The notes under the pieces: model-generated
The model's database searches: none
What the model was told of the DNA's origin: nothing
The model's input: the letters and a program-made list of their open reading frames with translations, nothing else
Part shown: piece by piece, positions 10,701-21,232 of the stretch
How positions within the stretch are numbered: position 1 is the first letter of the stretch
How the letters are laid out: the number at the start of each line of letters is the position of its first letter
Assembly (NCBI GenBank): GCA_963971285.1
Contig: OZ020253.1
Coordinates: 62,001-126,000, forward strand
Direction: 5' to 3'
From: Astropecten irregularis
Lineage: Eukaryota > Echinodermata > Asteroidea > Paxillosida > Astropectinidae
DNA: 64,000 bases
Program-made: the position numbers and the translations under genes

Positions 10701-12393
10701 AAACATCAGTTTGAATTTAGTGTAGTTTATGTTTTGATGGTAAAGTTCAAACAGTCAAAGTTTGGGTTTCATGGTTCTACTAATTAACTCACCTCCAGGA
10801 GCAGTAGCAATGTTTTTGTCAAGCAGGGCCATCAGATGACGTTGTTCTTCCTCCCTGCTTCCGGTTCCGGACTCAGATCATCTGTAATCAAAATGTCAAA
10901 ACATCAGTTTGAATTTAGTGTAGTTTATGTTTTGATGGTAAAGTTCAAACAGTCAAAGTTTGTTTGTTTGTTTGTTTGTTTGTTTTATTTTCCATTCATA
11001 CAAAGGAAATAATTCACAAAATTATATAAGATACAAAATAATTTAGACAAAATTGTATAAAAAATAAGCTATAAAAAATATCTATATTGTATGAATGGGG
11101 GTGACATCCGAGAGAAGGTTTGGGTTTCATAGTTCCACTAATTAACTCTCACCTTCAGCAGCAGTAGTAATGTTTTTGTCAAGCAGGGCCATCAGATGAC
11201 GTCGTTCCTCCCTCCTGCTTCCAGTTCCGGACTCGCATCATCTGTAATCAAAATGTCAAAACATCAGTTTGAATTTACTGTAGTTTATGTTTTGATGGTT
11301 AAGTTCATTCAGTCAAAGTTTGGGTTTCATGGTCCACTAATTAACTCTCACCTTCAGCAGCAGTAGTAATGTTTTTGTCAAGCAGGGCCATCAGATGACG
11401 TCGTTCCTCCTACCTGCTTCCGGACTCGCATCATCTGTAATCAAAATGCCAAAACATCAGTTTGAATTTAGTGTAGTTTATGTTTTGATTGGTAAGTTCA
11501 TACAGTCAAAGTTTGGGTTTCATGGTTCTACTAATTAACTCACCTCCAGGAGCAGTAGTAATGTTTTTTGTCAAGCAGGGCCATCAGATGACGTTCTTCC
11601 TCCCTGCTTCCGGTTCCGGACTCGCATCATCTGTAATCAAAATGCCAAAACATCAGTTTGAATTTAGTGTAGTTTATGTTTTGATGGTAAAGTTCAAACA
11701 GTCAAAGTTTGGGTTTCATGGTTCTACAAATTAACTCACCTCCAGGAGCAGTAGTAATGTTTTTGTCAAGCAGGGCCATCAGATGACGTTGTTCTTCCTC
11801 CCTGCTTCCGGTTCCTGACTCGCATCAACTGTAATCAAAATGCCAAAACATCGGTTTGACTTTAGTGTAGTTAATGTTTTGCTTCCGGTTCCGGACTCGT
11901 TTGGGTTCCATGGTTCCACTAATTAACTCTCACCTTCAGCAGCAGTAGTAATGTTCTTGTCAAGCAGGGCCATCAGATGACGTTCTTCCTCCCTGCTTCC
12001 GGATCCGGACTCGCATCATCTGTAATCAAAATGCCAAAACATCAGTTTGAATTTAGTGTAGTTTATGTTTTGATTGTTAAGTTTATACAGTCAAAATTTG
12101 GGTTCCATGCATGGTTACACTAATTAACTCTCACCTTCAGCAGCAGTAGTAATGTTCTTGTCAAGCAGGGCCATCAGATGACGTTGTTCTTCCTCCCTGC
12201 TTCCAGTTCCGGACTCGCATCATCTGTAATCAAAATGCCAAATCATCAGCTTGAATTTAGTGTAGTTTATGTTTTGATGGTTAAGTTTATACAGTCAAAG
12301 TTGGGTTTCATGGTTCTACTAATTAACTCACCTCCAGGAGCAGTAGCAATGTTCTTGTCAAGCAGGGCCATCAGATGACGTCGTTCCTCCGCC
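4760..12393 (-). repeat. ~197-bp tandem array, each unit carrying a 79-nt exon-like segment
   Basis: About 38 units were counted by the shared string CAGGGCCATCAGATGACG (first near 4904, last near 12362). On the minus strand each unit has an AT-rich spacer ending in GATTACAG plus GATGCGAG or GATGCTAG, then typically 79 nt, then GTGAGT or GTGAGA. The 79 nt stay open in one frame in most copies, with the core HLMALLDKN and a variable tail (ITTAAEG, IATAPGG, IITAPGG). Common indels are 3 nt, as when CGTTCTTCC replaces CGTTGTTCTTCC, so the frame is kept; a few copies have 1-nt shifts. Some units are short recombinants containing TTTTGCTTCCGGTTCCGGAC (near 5200, 5600, 10140, 11880). The plus-strand frames in the array are by-products of the period. 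No flanking anchor exon was recognised. Confidence 0.9.
10962..11117. mobile_element. Insertion inside the 197-bp array, (TTTG)n-tailed
   Basis: The array is interrupted by about 156 bp of foreign AT-rich DNA and then resumes in the middle of the unit. The insert starts with (TTTG)n and contains a perfect 12-bp inverted repeat, CCATTCATACAA at 10992-11003 and TTGTATGAATGG at 11087-11098. Read on the minus strand it ends in a CAAA-repeat tail, as the 3' end of a SINE or LINE would. Confidence 0.6.
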
Positions 12394-12394
12394 C

Positions 12395-14560
12395 TGTGAA
12401 TCAATTTCTTACACACCTTCGAGTCAAAAATCACTGACAAACATACGCAAGGTACGCCCACTCTTGGACGATTCACAAATTTCGTTGAATCGGAATAGAT
12501 AATGATTAAACAAAGCAATAGGGATACATCATTCGGAGAATGGACAATATTGACTCCAATAAGCACTGTTGCAACCGCGATTCACTTTAGAGTGAATAAA
12601 TTTCTTACACATATACGCAAGGTACGCCCACTCTAGGACGATTTACAAATTTCGTTGAATCGGAATACAGAATGATTAAACAAAGCAATAGGGATACAGT
12701 ATAAATCATTCGGAGAATGGACAATATTGACTCCAATAAGCACTGTTGCAACCGCGATTCACTTTAGAGTGAATAAATTTCTTACACATATACGCAAGGT
12801 ACGCCCACTCTAGGACGATTTATAAATTTTGTTGAATCGGTATACAGAATGATTAAACAAAGCAATAGGGATACAGTATAAATCATTTGGAGAATGGACG
12901 ATATTGACTCCAATAAGCACTGTTGCAACCGCGATTCACTTTAGAGTGAATAAAATTAATTTCTTACAAATACACGTAAGGTACGCCCACTCTTGGACGA
13001 TTCACAAATTTCGTTGAATCGGAATAGATAATGATTAAACAAAGCAATAGGGATACATCATTCGGAGAATGGACAATATTGACTCCAATAAGCACTGTTG
13101 CAACCGCGATTCACTTTAGAGTGAATAAATTTCTTACACATATACGCAAGGTACGCCCACTCTAGGACGATTTATAAATTTCGTTTAATCGGAATACAGA
13201 ATGATTTAACAAAGCAATAGGGATACAGTATAAATCATTTGGAGAATGGACGATATTGACTCCAATAAGCACTGTTGCAACCGCGATTCACTTTAGAGTG
13301 AATAAAATTAATTTCTTACAAATACACGTAAGGTACGCCCACTCTTGGACGATTCACAAATTTCGTTGAATCGGAATAGATAATGATTAAACAAAGCAAT
13401 AGGGATACATCATTCGGAGAATGGACAATATTGACTCCAATAAGCACTGTTGCAACCGCGATTCACTTTAGAGTGAATAAATTTCTTACACATATACGCA
13501 AGGTACGCCCACTCTAGGACGATTTATAAATTTTGTTGAATCGGTATACAGAATGATTAAACAAAGCAATAGGGATACAGTATAAATCATTTGGAGAATG
13601 GACGATATTGACTCCAATAAGCACTGTTGCAACCGCGATTCACTTTAGAGTGAATAAAATTAATTTCTTACAAATACACGTAAGGTACGCCCACTCTTGG
13701 ACGATTCACAAATTTCGTTGAATCGGAATAGATAATGATTAAACAAAGCAATAGGGATACATCATTCGGAGAATGGACAATATTGACTCCAATAAGCACT
13801 GTTGCAACCGCGATTCACTTTAGAGTGAATAAATTTCTTACACATATACGCAAGGTACGCCCACTCTAGGACGATTTATAAATTTCGTTTAATCGGAATA
13901 CAGAATGATTTAACAAAGCAATAGGGATACAGTATAAATCATTTGGAGAATGGACGATATTGACTCCAATAAGCACTGTTGCAACCGCGATTCACTTTAG
14001 AGTGAATAAAATTAATTTCTTACAAATACACGTAAGGTACGCCCACTCTTGGACGATTCACAAATTTCGTTGAATCGGAATAGATAATGATTAAACAAAG
14101 CAATAGGGATACATCATTCGGAGAATGGACAATATTGACTCCAATAAGCACTGTTGCAACCGCGATTCACTTTAGAGTGAATAAAGTTCTTACACACCTT
14201 CGCGTGAGTCAAAAATCACTGACATACATACGCAAGGTGCGCCCATTCTTGGACGATTTACAAAATTTTGTTGAATCGGAATACAGAATGATTGAACAAA
14301 AAAATAGGGAAACAGCACAAATCATTCAGAGAATGGACAATATTGATTCCAATAAGCACTATTGGAATCGCGATTCACTTTAGAGTGAATTAACATTTCT
14401 TACACACCTTCGACGGAGTCAAAATCACTGACATACATACGCAAGGTACGCCCACTCTTGGACGATTTACAAAATTTCGTTGAATCAGAATACAGAATGA
14501 TTCAACAAACTACAAAGCAACGGGGACAGTACAAATCATTCAAGGGATGGACAATATTGA
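12395..14560. repeat. ~178-bp satellite-like array with dimeric and tetrameric higher order
   Basis: About 12 units, each with ACGCAAGGTACGCCCACTC, TTGAATCGGAATA, GGAGAATGGACAATATTGAC and the palindrome TTCACTTTAGAGTGAA. Two unit types alternate (cacATATACGC/CTCTAGG and aaATACACG/CTCTTGG), giving a ~357-bp dimer near 12949, 13306, 13663 and 14019. Rarer variants recur at ~714 bp (12826 and 13540), a tetramer. It begins where the 197-bp array ends. The last two units are divergent. Confidence 0.9.
14087..14383 (+). other. 98-codon open frame across diverged array units
   Basis: The frame starts in one array unit and runs through the diverged unit at 14186-14380, ending at the TAG inside the unit palindrome. 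The second half reads KVRPFLDDLQNFVESEYRM then a Glu/Gln-rich helical stretch. In other units the same frame is broken by TAG in CTCTAGGAC. It may preserve an ancestral coding segment or be fortuitous. No family was recognised. Confidence 0.25.
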
Positions 14561-14579
14561 TTCCCGAAGATCGCAAAGC

Positions 14580-15212
14580 CACTAATTACTTGTAGGATAC
14601 AACTCACAATTCACATGTGAGTAAACAGATTTAAATACCTAGTATGTTGCCTTTTCAGAGTAACAATTTAAGTGCAAAGAACACAAAGATAAAACAACAT
14701 AAAGAAGTACCTTTCTGTGTACAATTTATTACTCAAAATAGAAGGATGTTTATGATCATAGGCCTAAACACAAGGGCGCAAAAAAGACAAAGGAACTCAA
14801 TGTTCAACACTCAAGTCAGACATCTGAAATACGATGGTATACGTCAACTTGACGATTTATTGTCATCGCTACAACCCCCAAAACTAGTGGCTGTTTCTAA
14901 ATATGATAAATATTTACAGAGTAGGGTGACTCCACTCCGTATGACTTAACAAATATAGTTACCAGTACATGTCTGATATAGATGTCCAGTGGTCTGGGTG
15001 CCAGAGCCCGAAGTAATCTCCTCTCAAGGATCGGTTTCCTCCCCTAATTACTGGTGAGGCCACGGATTCAACGTGGGGGTTGTGCCGGCAGGGGTATTCA
15101 ACCCATGGATAGGGCCATCTGTACAACCAAAATAAATTGAATGCAAATTTTGTTGATGGTTAGTCATGCAATAAAGTTGATAACATAAAATTACGCAAAA
15201 ATACCGGGTCAG
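14580..15212. other. Unique sequence without a recognised gene
   Basis: An open frame at 14644-14949 (101 codons) shows no domain, no splice context and no similarity I know. I regard it as chance. Confidence 0.4.
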
Positions 15213-15441
15213 TTTAAAGGTAGTATCATACATTGGTATTAGAAACCACAAGATCAAAGATCAAAAATAAAAGAGAAAAGACTTAAGAAATAGTGTGGCT
15301 GTTTTTCACTGTTTTCTCTAAAAATGGGCACCGTATGGAACTGAAATTTTCACAGATGACTGTTACTGTATCTGTCTTGAAATTTTTGCCCATGAATCTG
15401 TATTTCTTTGATAAAAACCAAAGTATGATATTACCTTTAAA
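15213..15441. mobile_element. MITE family TTTAAAGGTAGTATC, full copy
   Basis: The terminal inverted repeats are about 25 bp: TTTAAAGGTAGTATCATAC at the left and its near-exact complement ending at 15441. Related copies lie at 17950-18126 and 43374-43714, and internal sequence only near 29525-29620. A conserved internal block reads GGGCACCATATGGGACTGAA. No coding capacity is seen. Confidence 0.8.
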
Positions 15442-16179
15442 CACCTTTCCAAATGCGTTTTATTTTTTCCGTTAACACAAAAATAGGATTGGTCCACTGG
15501 CGCGGAATTAGTCATTTATTTTGAGCAGGGTGATGTAACTTTACTGCATGTTTCAATAATGACTTTTATTTAATAAATATGTTGATAAAGTGGATTGGCA
15601 TCTAAAAACCTGACAATGTGAATAATTTTGTGAATAAAAAGAAATTCTTATTCTTAACCTACTTCAAGTCAGAGAACATTTCTTCCAATTTGTGCTGTCC
15701 ATGCACTTGGCCCACAAAGATTACTTCAAGTTCAGTTAATGAGACTTATAACACAGCACTATCCAAAAAAAACTCGAGACGAGCAAGCGAAGTCGGAGTA
15801 TTGTTACAAAGTAAATAAAACGGTATTGACGGTTATTGTGGTCCTTTTCATTGCGTTGGTAACGACCCTCACAACTCTGGAATGATCAGCAGAGGGCGTT
15901 GTTGAGATGTGTATTTGTTGGTATTAAAAAAGAAAGAAAAAAAAAGGCCTTCATGCCTGTGTAGCTGAGGGTCCTAAAAGTACAATTTACTTTTCAGATA
16001 TGCTTCCCCATTAATTATAAAGGCTGAGAATAAAGTTTATCGTGACTTGCAAGTAAATTGCAACTGCATCCAATAAGTTAACTCCGAGGATATAGGGCCT
16101 AATCTTTTTTATACGTAGTGGTCATCAGTGGAATTCTTTCCAAAACCATGGCAACAGGGGAATTGTTGATATTGTAAGT
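15442..16179. other. Intergenic, nothing recognised
   Basis: AT-rich sequence with short open frames only; no exon or clear repeat was identified. Confidence 0.4.
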
Positions 16180-16711
16180 GGGACCTTAAAGTTAAACTAA
16201 GGAAAGGAAAACTACTTTTTTTTAAGAGACTTACCTAAATATACGTTCGTGGTGTCCTCTTCAATATTATTAGCAAGGTAATTATTTTTGTGGAAAGAGG
16301 GCAGGGCTTTTTTTAAAGGAAATTATGGGGTAAAAAGGTATAACGAAAACGTTTTCACAGCCGCAAACACAGACGGCCGCAGACGAGAACGGTAGTCTGG
16401 TTTCCGCTCTCAGTTTGAGGATTCTTGATCTCAGGGGAACCAGACTAAGGGCCTGTTTGTTTCACGCACAGGATCCGATATTTTGGGATCCACCTCCGAT
16501 CCTATGCAGGGTACGCTAAAATGGGATCCGGAACCGGATCCGCAGGATTCGTCCGAAACAAACAGGCCCTTGACGGGTATTTTTACACTGAAAATGTCTT
16601 CAATCTAGGGTTTGGACTCGGGAACATTTGCTGAAAGTCAGCAATACCATGTTGGACTGAGCACGTAGAAGCTATATACTAAAGTATTTTCCTTTCCTAG
16701 TTTTAGGGCCC
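16180..16711. mobile_element. Inverted-repeat transposon, family shared with 28574-30757
   Basis: The left end (GGGACCTTAAAGTTAAACTA) and the right end (complement of GGGCCCTAAAACTAGGAAAG) form imperfect inverted repeats. The interior (ACGTTCGTGGTGTCCTCTTC, GTGGAAAGAGGGCAGGGC, AAATTATGGGGTAAAAA, GGAACATTTGCTGAAAG) is collinear with the outer element in ATPAF1 intron 1. A smaller MITE is inserted at 16447-16571. Confidence 0.65.
16447..16571. mobile_element. MITE with perfect 17-bp inverted repeats (AAGGGCCTGTTTGTTTC)
   Basis: Left end AAGGGCCTGTTTGTTTC and right end GAAACAAACAGGCCCTT are exact complements, about 125 bp in all. The middle is rich in GGATCC-like motifs. A second copy of the family is at 23889-24020. 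Confidence 0.85.
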
Positions 16712-17253
16712 TATAATACTCACAATCCCCACCGAAGGGTTGGGGTGCTGATACGAATTAGCTACCACGGTTATAACAGTATAGTAACTAATATACATGT
16801 ATGATGGCATGCAGCTCTACAAAGGAAAAGAAATTGAACTGATACTTACAGTATACACTGGCTCCTATGCCCACGGTCTTCAAACAGTCTACCTTGGATT
16901 TGCGGGTCTACCTGGCTGAAATTATCTTTTCCAGAAATGCCAAACTGACCAGCAAACTTGATGGCTATACGCCGCGCCTCCCCAAATCAGAGTTCAAAAT
17001 CCGCGCCATATATCTTGCAGCAGTTGAGATTTGGAGCTAGGCCTACACTGCTAGATTGAAGTCGATGACAATGGTGTTTGGGCATGGTTTGGGTTAGACC
17101 AATGGAGGAACCGACACCAGTACAGTACACGTACATGTCTATGCCTCAGTAAGCACAAGAACTGTCATGTAAATAAGACGACTATTCAGGTCAATGTACC
17201 ATACCAATACCAGGTGCATGGACGTTTCTGTTTGGCTAGTGCCTATACATCCA

Positions 17254-17530
17254 CGTACCTACTTTGCATGAAAGAGGTTTCTTCACCCATGCAGTGTAAT
17301 GCGGTTTGATTAGCCTTTTTATGAATAAGGTAGCACGTACGGGACTATATCCCCCCGTACCTACTTTGCATGAAAGAGGTTTCTTCACCCATGCAGTGTA
17401 ATGCGGTTTGATTAGCCTTTTTATGAATACGGAAGCACGTACGGGACTATATTCCCCAGGGAGTTGAGATGGTTTCAGGAATGTAAATTATGGCTCGTTG
17501 ACCAGGGATAATAATAAATTTGTAATGCGC
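17254..17530 (+). mobile_element. SINE body fragment with an internal 102-bp tandem duplication
   Basis: A block starting CGTACCTACTTTGCATG occurs at 17254 and again at 17356, nearly identical. The downstream part (GAGATGGTTTCAGGAAT, AATTATGG, GACCAGGGATAATAA) matches the complement of the SINE at 21197-21545. The tRNA-like head is absent. Confidence 0.6.
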
Positions 17531-17949
17531 AGTGGAGTATATTCATAGGCCTATATATAGTAGCTGCGCAACATAAATGTCCGATATTATTATTATACCA
17601 AACATTATAGCTGCTGTACCGCTTACGGCGCTGCGCGCGGTAATTTAATTGGGTTTATACCATACCAATAACCAGTAGCTGGCGTAAAAATAGCGCACTT
17701 GTGACAGGATTTTTGTAGGATGTTATATGTGCACTTAATGAAGTGCTCATCTAGGTCGGTGAAGGTGAATAAATTATTCACATGATCGTTATATATCCCT
17801 GGATGCCGTACAAGGAAAGGTTGAGCGGGAAATTTCGAAGGTATTTATTGGTTGAATGATTCAGCGCGGGAAAGACACACGTGAATGAAATTAGCATAAT
17901 GATGTGAATAACAGAATAAATGAATAAAAAAGTAGAAGGTGATTCTTGC

Positions 17950-18126
17950 GACGATCTTATCATACTTTAGTTTTTGTCAAATAAATACAGATTTACGGGC
18001 AAAATTATCGAGGAAGATACAGTAACAGTCATCTGTGAAAAATTCAGTCCCATATGGTGCCAACTTTTTGCCAACAGTGAAAAACGGCCACATAAAACGG
18101 CTACCAAAGTATGATACTACCTTTAA
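17950..18126. mobile_element. MITE family TTTAAAGGTAGTATC, second copy
   Basis: The right end CCAAAGTATGATACTACCTT and the internal block (AGATACAGTAA, TCAGTCCCATATGGTGCC) match the 15213-15441 family in inverse orientation. The left end is degraded near 17955. Confidence 0.7.
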
Positions 18127-18739
18127 CAATGTCCGCTGTCGCAAGACTTTACACAAAGTGTTTTTGTCGAATATAAAACACCGTTTAGGCCTATAGCCAT
18201 AAATATTAAAAGTGAAACACACCAGAATTATAGGTATGCAAAAAAAACAACAGCAGAGCACAATCAAACAATAAGCCAAAACACGACCAACATTAATTAC
18301 AACTTAAATGGCTATGATTAAAAGCTCCACAGCTAACTACATCTCCACCAAACCAACACTCATGGAAGCTTTTCTGCCGGGGATATTAGATCCTGACCGG
18401 TGTCCAGTTAATAAATCGACAAGCTTCTTAGCAGGTCTATCTCTTAAATTTAATTTAATGCCTTACAATGAATATCATCTGAGTATTGAAATCCCACATA
18501 ATAGTTGACAAGTTGTATTTCCACATTTTCCAACCTTGAAATGCATTTCTCTCCAGAAACGTTGAAGAGTTTTATGTACTGATTTTGCAACCAAACTTAG
18601 GAACTCCAACATGTTCAGTGAGTGGTTACCTCAGACGAGACATGATCAAGTGCAATACAACCTCAGAAATTCTAATGATTTGTCCAAAGTTCCATGTAAG
18701 ACCAAACGGTACAGGAATAGTCCTATCCCATACTTTGTA

Positions 18740-19000
18740 AGTTTGTTGAACCAATAGTATTTTAATTTGTGCTGTGCAGTGTGAACTGTTAACTGTTGTT
18801 CGTTGTCTGTAACTTTAAACAATTGTTTACGTCTTCACTGTTTTATAACTTATAAGTACACATAATTGTTTTTTAATATATGTAGATGAAATTTTAATGA
18901 TGTCTTATTTTTTTGTTATCTTTAATGTTTCACTTTATTGTAAACATAATGGCAATTTAGCCCTCGGGCTACAATCATAGTGTTTTAATAAACCATAATA
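18740..19000 (+). mobile_element. Possible LINE 3' end
   Basis: A run ending TTTAGCCCTCGGGCTACAAT, then TTTTAATAAACCATAATAATAAT, resembles the 3' end of a non-LTR retrotransposon: a small hairpin AGCCCTCGGGCT followed by a simple AATAAT tail. No reverse transcriptase sequence remains, so this is a tentative reading. Confidence 0.3.
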
Positions 19001-19099
19001 ATAATGATAAGATCATTGAAATTAAAAACACAATCATCAAATAACCACGAGGTAAACTGACTGAATTGAAAGTCATTGCAAAGTAAACAAAGAAAAATT

Positions 19100-19173
19100 G
19101 GCTGGAGCGAGATTCGAACCGGCGACCTCCTGAATACTGTACTGCTGCTTTACCAACTGAGCCATCCAGCCCT
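19100..19173 (-). mobile_element. tRNA-derived SINE head
   Basis: Read on the minus strand it begins GGGCTGGATGGCTCAGTTGG (D-arm/A-box-like) and carries CCGGTTCGAATCTCGC (T-arm/B-box-like) and TCCAGCC, which pairs with the 5' end. The anticodon stem does not pair, and the T stem has mismatches, so it is a SINE head and not a working tRNA gene. Related heads are at 20253-20332, 41555-41635, 53850-53912, 53971-54045 and 62877-62948. Confidence 0.75.
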
Positions 19174-19831
19174 ACGTTGGTGGTGACCCCAATAGTCAAT
19201 CATCTTTCCCGAGAATTCACACGCTGTTATAACACTACCATTAGCATGGAACATTAACTTTCATTTGGGTTTGTAGTTGTACATTATTATGTTTGAGTGA
19301 AATGATGTTTATTGGCCGTTCAAATTGATACATTATGGTCGTTCATCCATGATGTAATTAACAATCATTGTATTTACAATGCCTGCATATATCCCTTATG
19401 CTTCTCATCCTAACCCAATGCGCTCTATAAAAACTGTTGATCATTATTATTATTATCATCAATAATTCAGACCCTTGTTGAGGGCACTTTATTGGGCCAG
19501 TATTGATCATTTCCCAGTTTTACTATCATCAAAAAGCATTGTCAGACTTTCCATTGCTGTGCTCAGTGAGCTGTGAAACTTCCACAAGAAACCCACCATA
19601 AGTGGTTAATACCTAGTCTAGAAGGACTGAGATTCAACTCTCACACATCCCTGCCAAGGACTGGTTTCAGAAAGGCTTTCAAACATAATGGGTTTCAAAT
19701 AAAACTACAGAAACAGAAAAATCATATTTGTAGTTAGGTGTAAGTGCCCTCTTAAAATCTTACTTTTGAAAATTGATACAAAGTTAACTGTACACTGCGA
19801 CTGACATTGTAAGAATGAAGTTTGTGGCCGG

Positions 19832-19837
19832 TTTATT
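19832..19837 (-). terminator. Candidate polyadenylation signal of ATPAF1
   Basis: AATAAA on the minus strand, about 128 nt downstream of the ATPAF1 stop codon. Position and motif fit a poly(A) signal; cleavage is not shown. Confidence 0.4.
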
Positions 19838-19964
19838 CAAATCGTAAGCACATAAACTTGCCTAGAAACAGCAGTTTGGCTAATAGTAAAATAGTGATTA
19901 CCAACCGAAATTCTGTGCAAGGTATACTGCCTACGACTGGTGCCCTTCATTCATTATGCCTCTG

Positions 19965-21196
19965 CTACGAGCCTTTCTTATCGGTGGATGATGATGATGT
20001 AGGCAGCTCAAAGGTGGTGTTTTCCAGCTGAGCAATCACATCCATGTGTTTAAAGTGGTCTTGGTCGTGGTTGAATGCCCAGAGAAGTTTGGTCCTATCA
20101 GGATTGTCTGTGGCATAGTAGAGCTGCAGTTGATTGGCTAAGAATTGCGCATCCTGGACACTCTGTCGAATTTCAATCAGAAAATGGCCAAACAAAAGCA
20201 CTTAAATGGTTGTTTCAGAATGTGGATTTGAAAGGTGAACTAAGAAAATTTGACTGGAGCGGGATTTTAACCTGTGTTCCTAAATAATAATAATATTCTG
20301 GCACTCTAGCAACTGAGCGATCCAGCCCTAAGGCATGTAAGATAGTGATATTTCAAAGAGTCAATCATCTTGGCTCGTTTGCAAGTCACAAGCCATGAAA
20401 CCACTCACATACTGCTATATCCGAACCAACGATCATCTTAAGATATCTTGCGACATTAACAATACTGCAAACATGAGAAATGGTGTATGGGGAAACACTC
20501 AAACACTCAATCAATGATCAGTGATTGCTGAAAACAATTGGTTCAGCAGATAAGTGCCCCCTGATGGACACAAGAGTGGATGGATGAGATGCAATCCGCA
20601 ATGTAAATAATGGTTCCCGTGGACCTACCAATCTGTTGCTACCCCAAAACTTGTACCAGTGAAATTTATGCTGGGCAGTAAAAGTAGATGCTAGCTCAAC
20701 AGTGTTTAATATGTAAATAGATTTTAAGCCAGCCATTTTCTGACTTGGACTAAAAGATGGCCATCGCACACTAGTGCAAATCAGTTGACTTTAACCTCTT
20801 GTTCTGCCAGAACCAGATCTTTTCCCAATAAAGATATTTTCAGAGTTCATGATTTTATTGGAGCCATCCTCAAACTGATGGAAATATCTCACCAAATTGT
20901 CTGTGTCCATTTCTCCACGCATAAGAACAATTCCTGAGAAACAAAAGTTGATAGAAACTATTAGAAGATACAAAAAGTGTTTACCACTGTTTAACTCCAA
21001 AACTGTTTTCAACTTGTTTCCAGCTTATTCCAGCAGGGTTCACATAACATTAATGCACATCCCCACAGCATGGGCGAACATGAACAATTTAAAAAATGTC
21101 CCTGGTTGATTATTTCTGTGTTATTTACTGATTTGGGTTGAGAGAGGTCGCTACAAGAAGCAAGCTTGGTCATGAATAACGCAGAACTTGGTACAC

Positions 21197-21232
<36 letters not shown>

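Noticed and set aside
6095-11734. Repeated plus-strand open frames (MTFFLPASGSGLASSVIKM...) in the 197-bp array
   Set aside because: They exist because unit length is often a multiple of three. They read antisense to the splice-site-bounded segments and have no start or splice context.
14644-14949. 101-codon plus-strand frame
   Set aside because: No domain, splice context or similarity; length is within chance for AT-rich DNA.
19100-19173. tRNA gene on the minus strand
   Set aside because: The acceptor ends pair, but the anticodon stem does not and the T stem has mismatches. Similar heads are dispersed with a shared tail, which fits a SINE.
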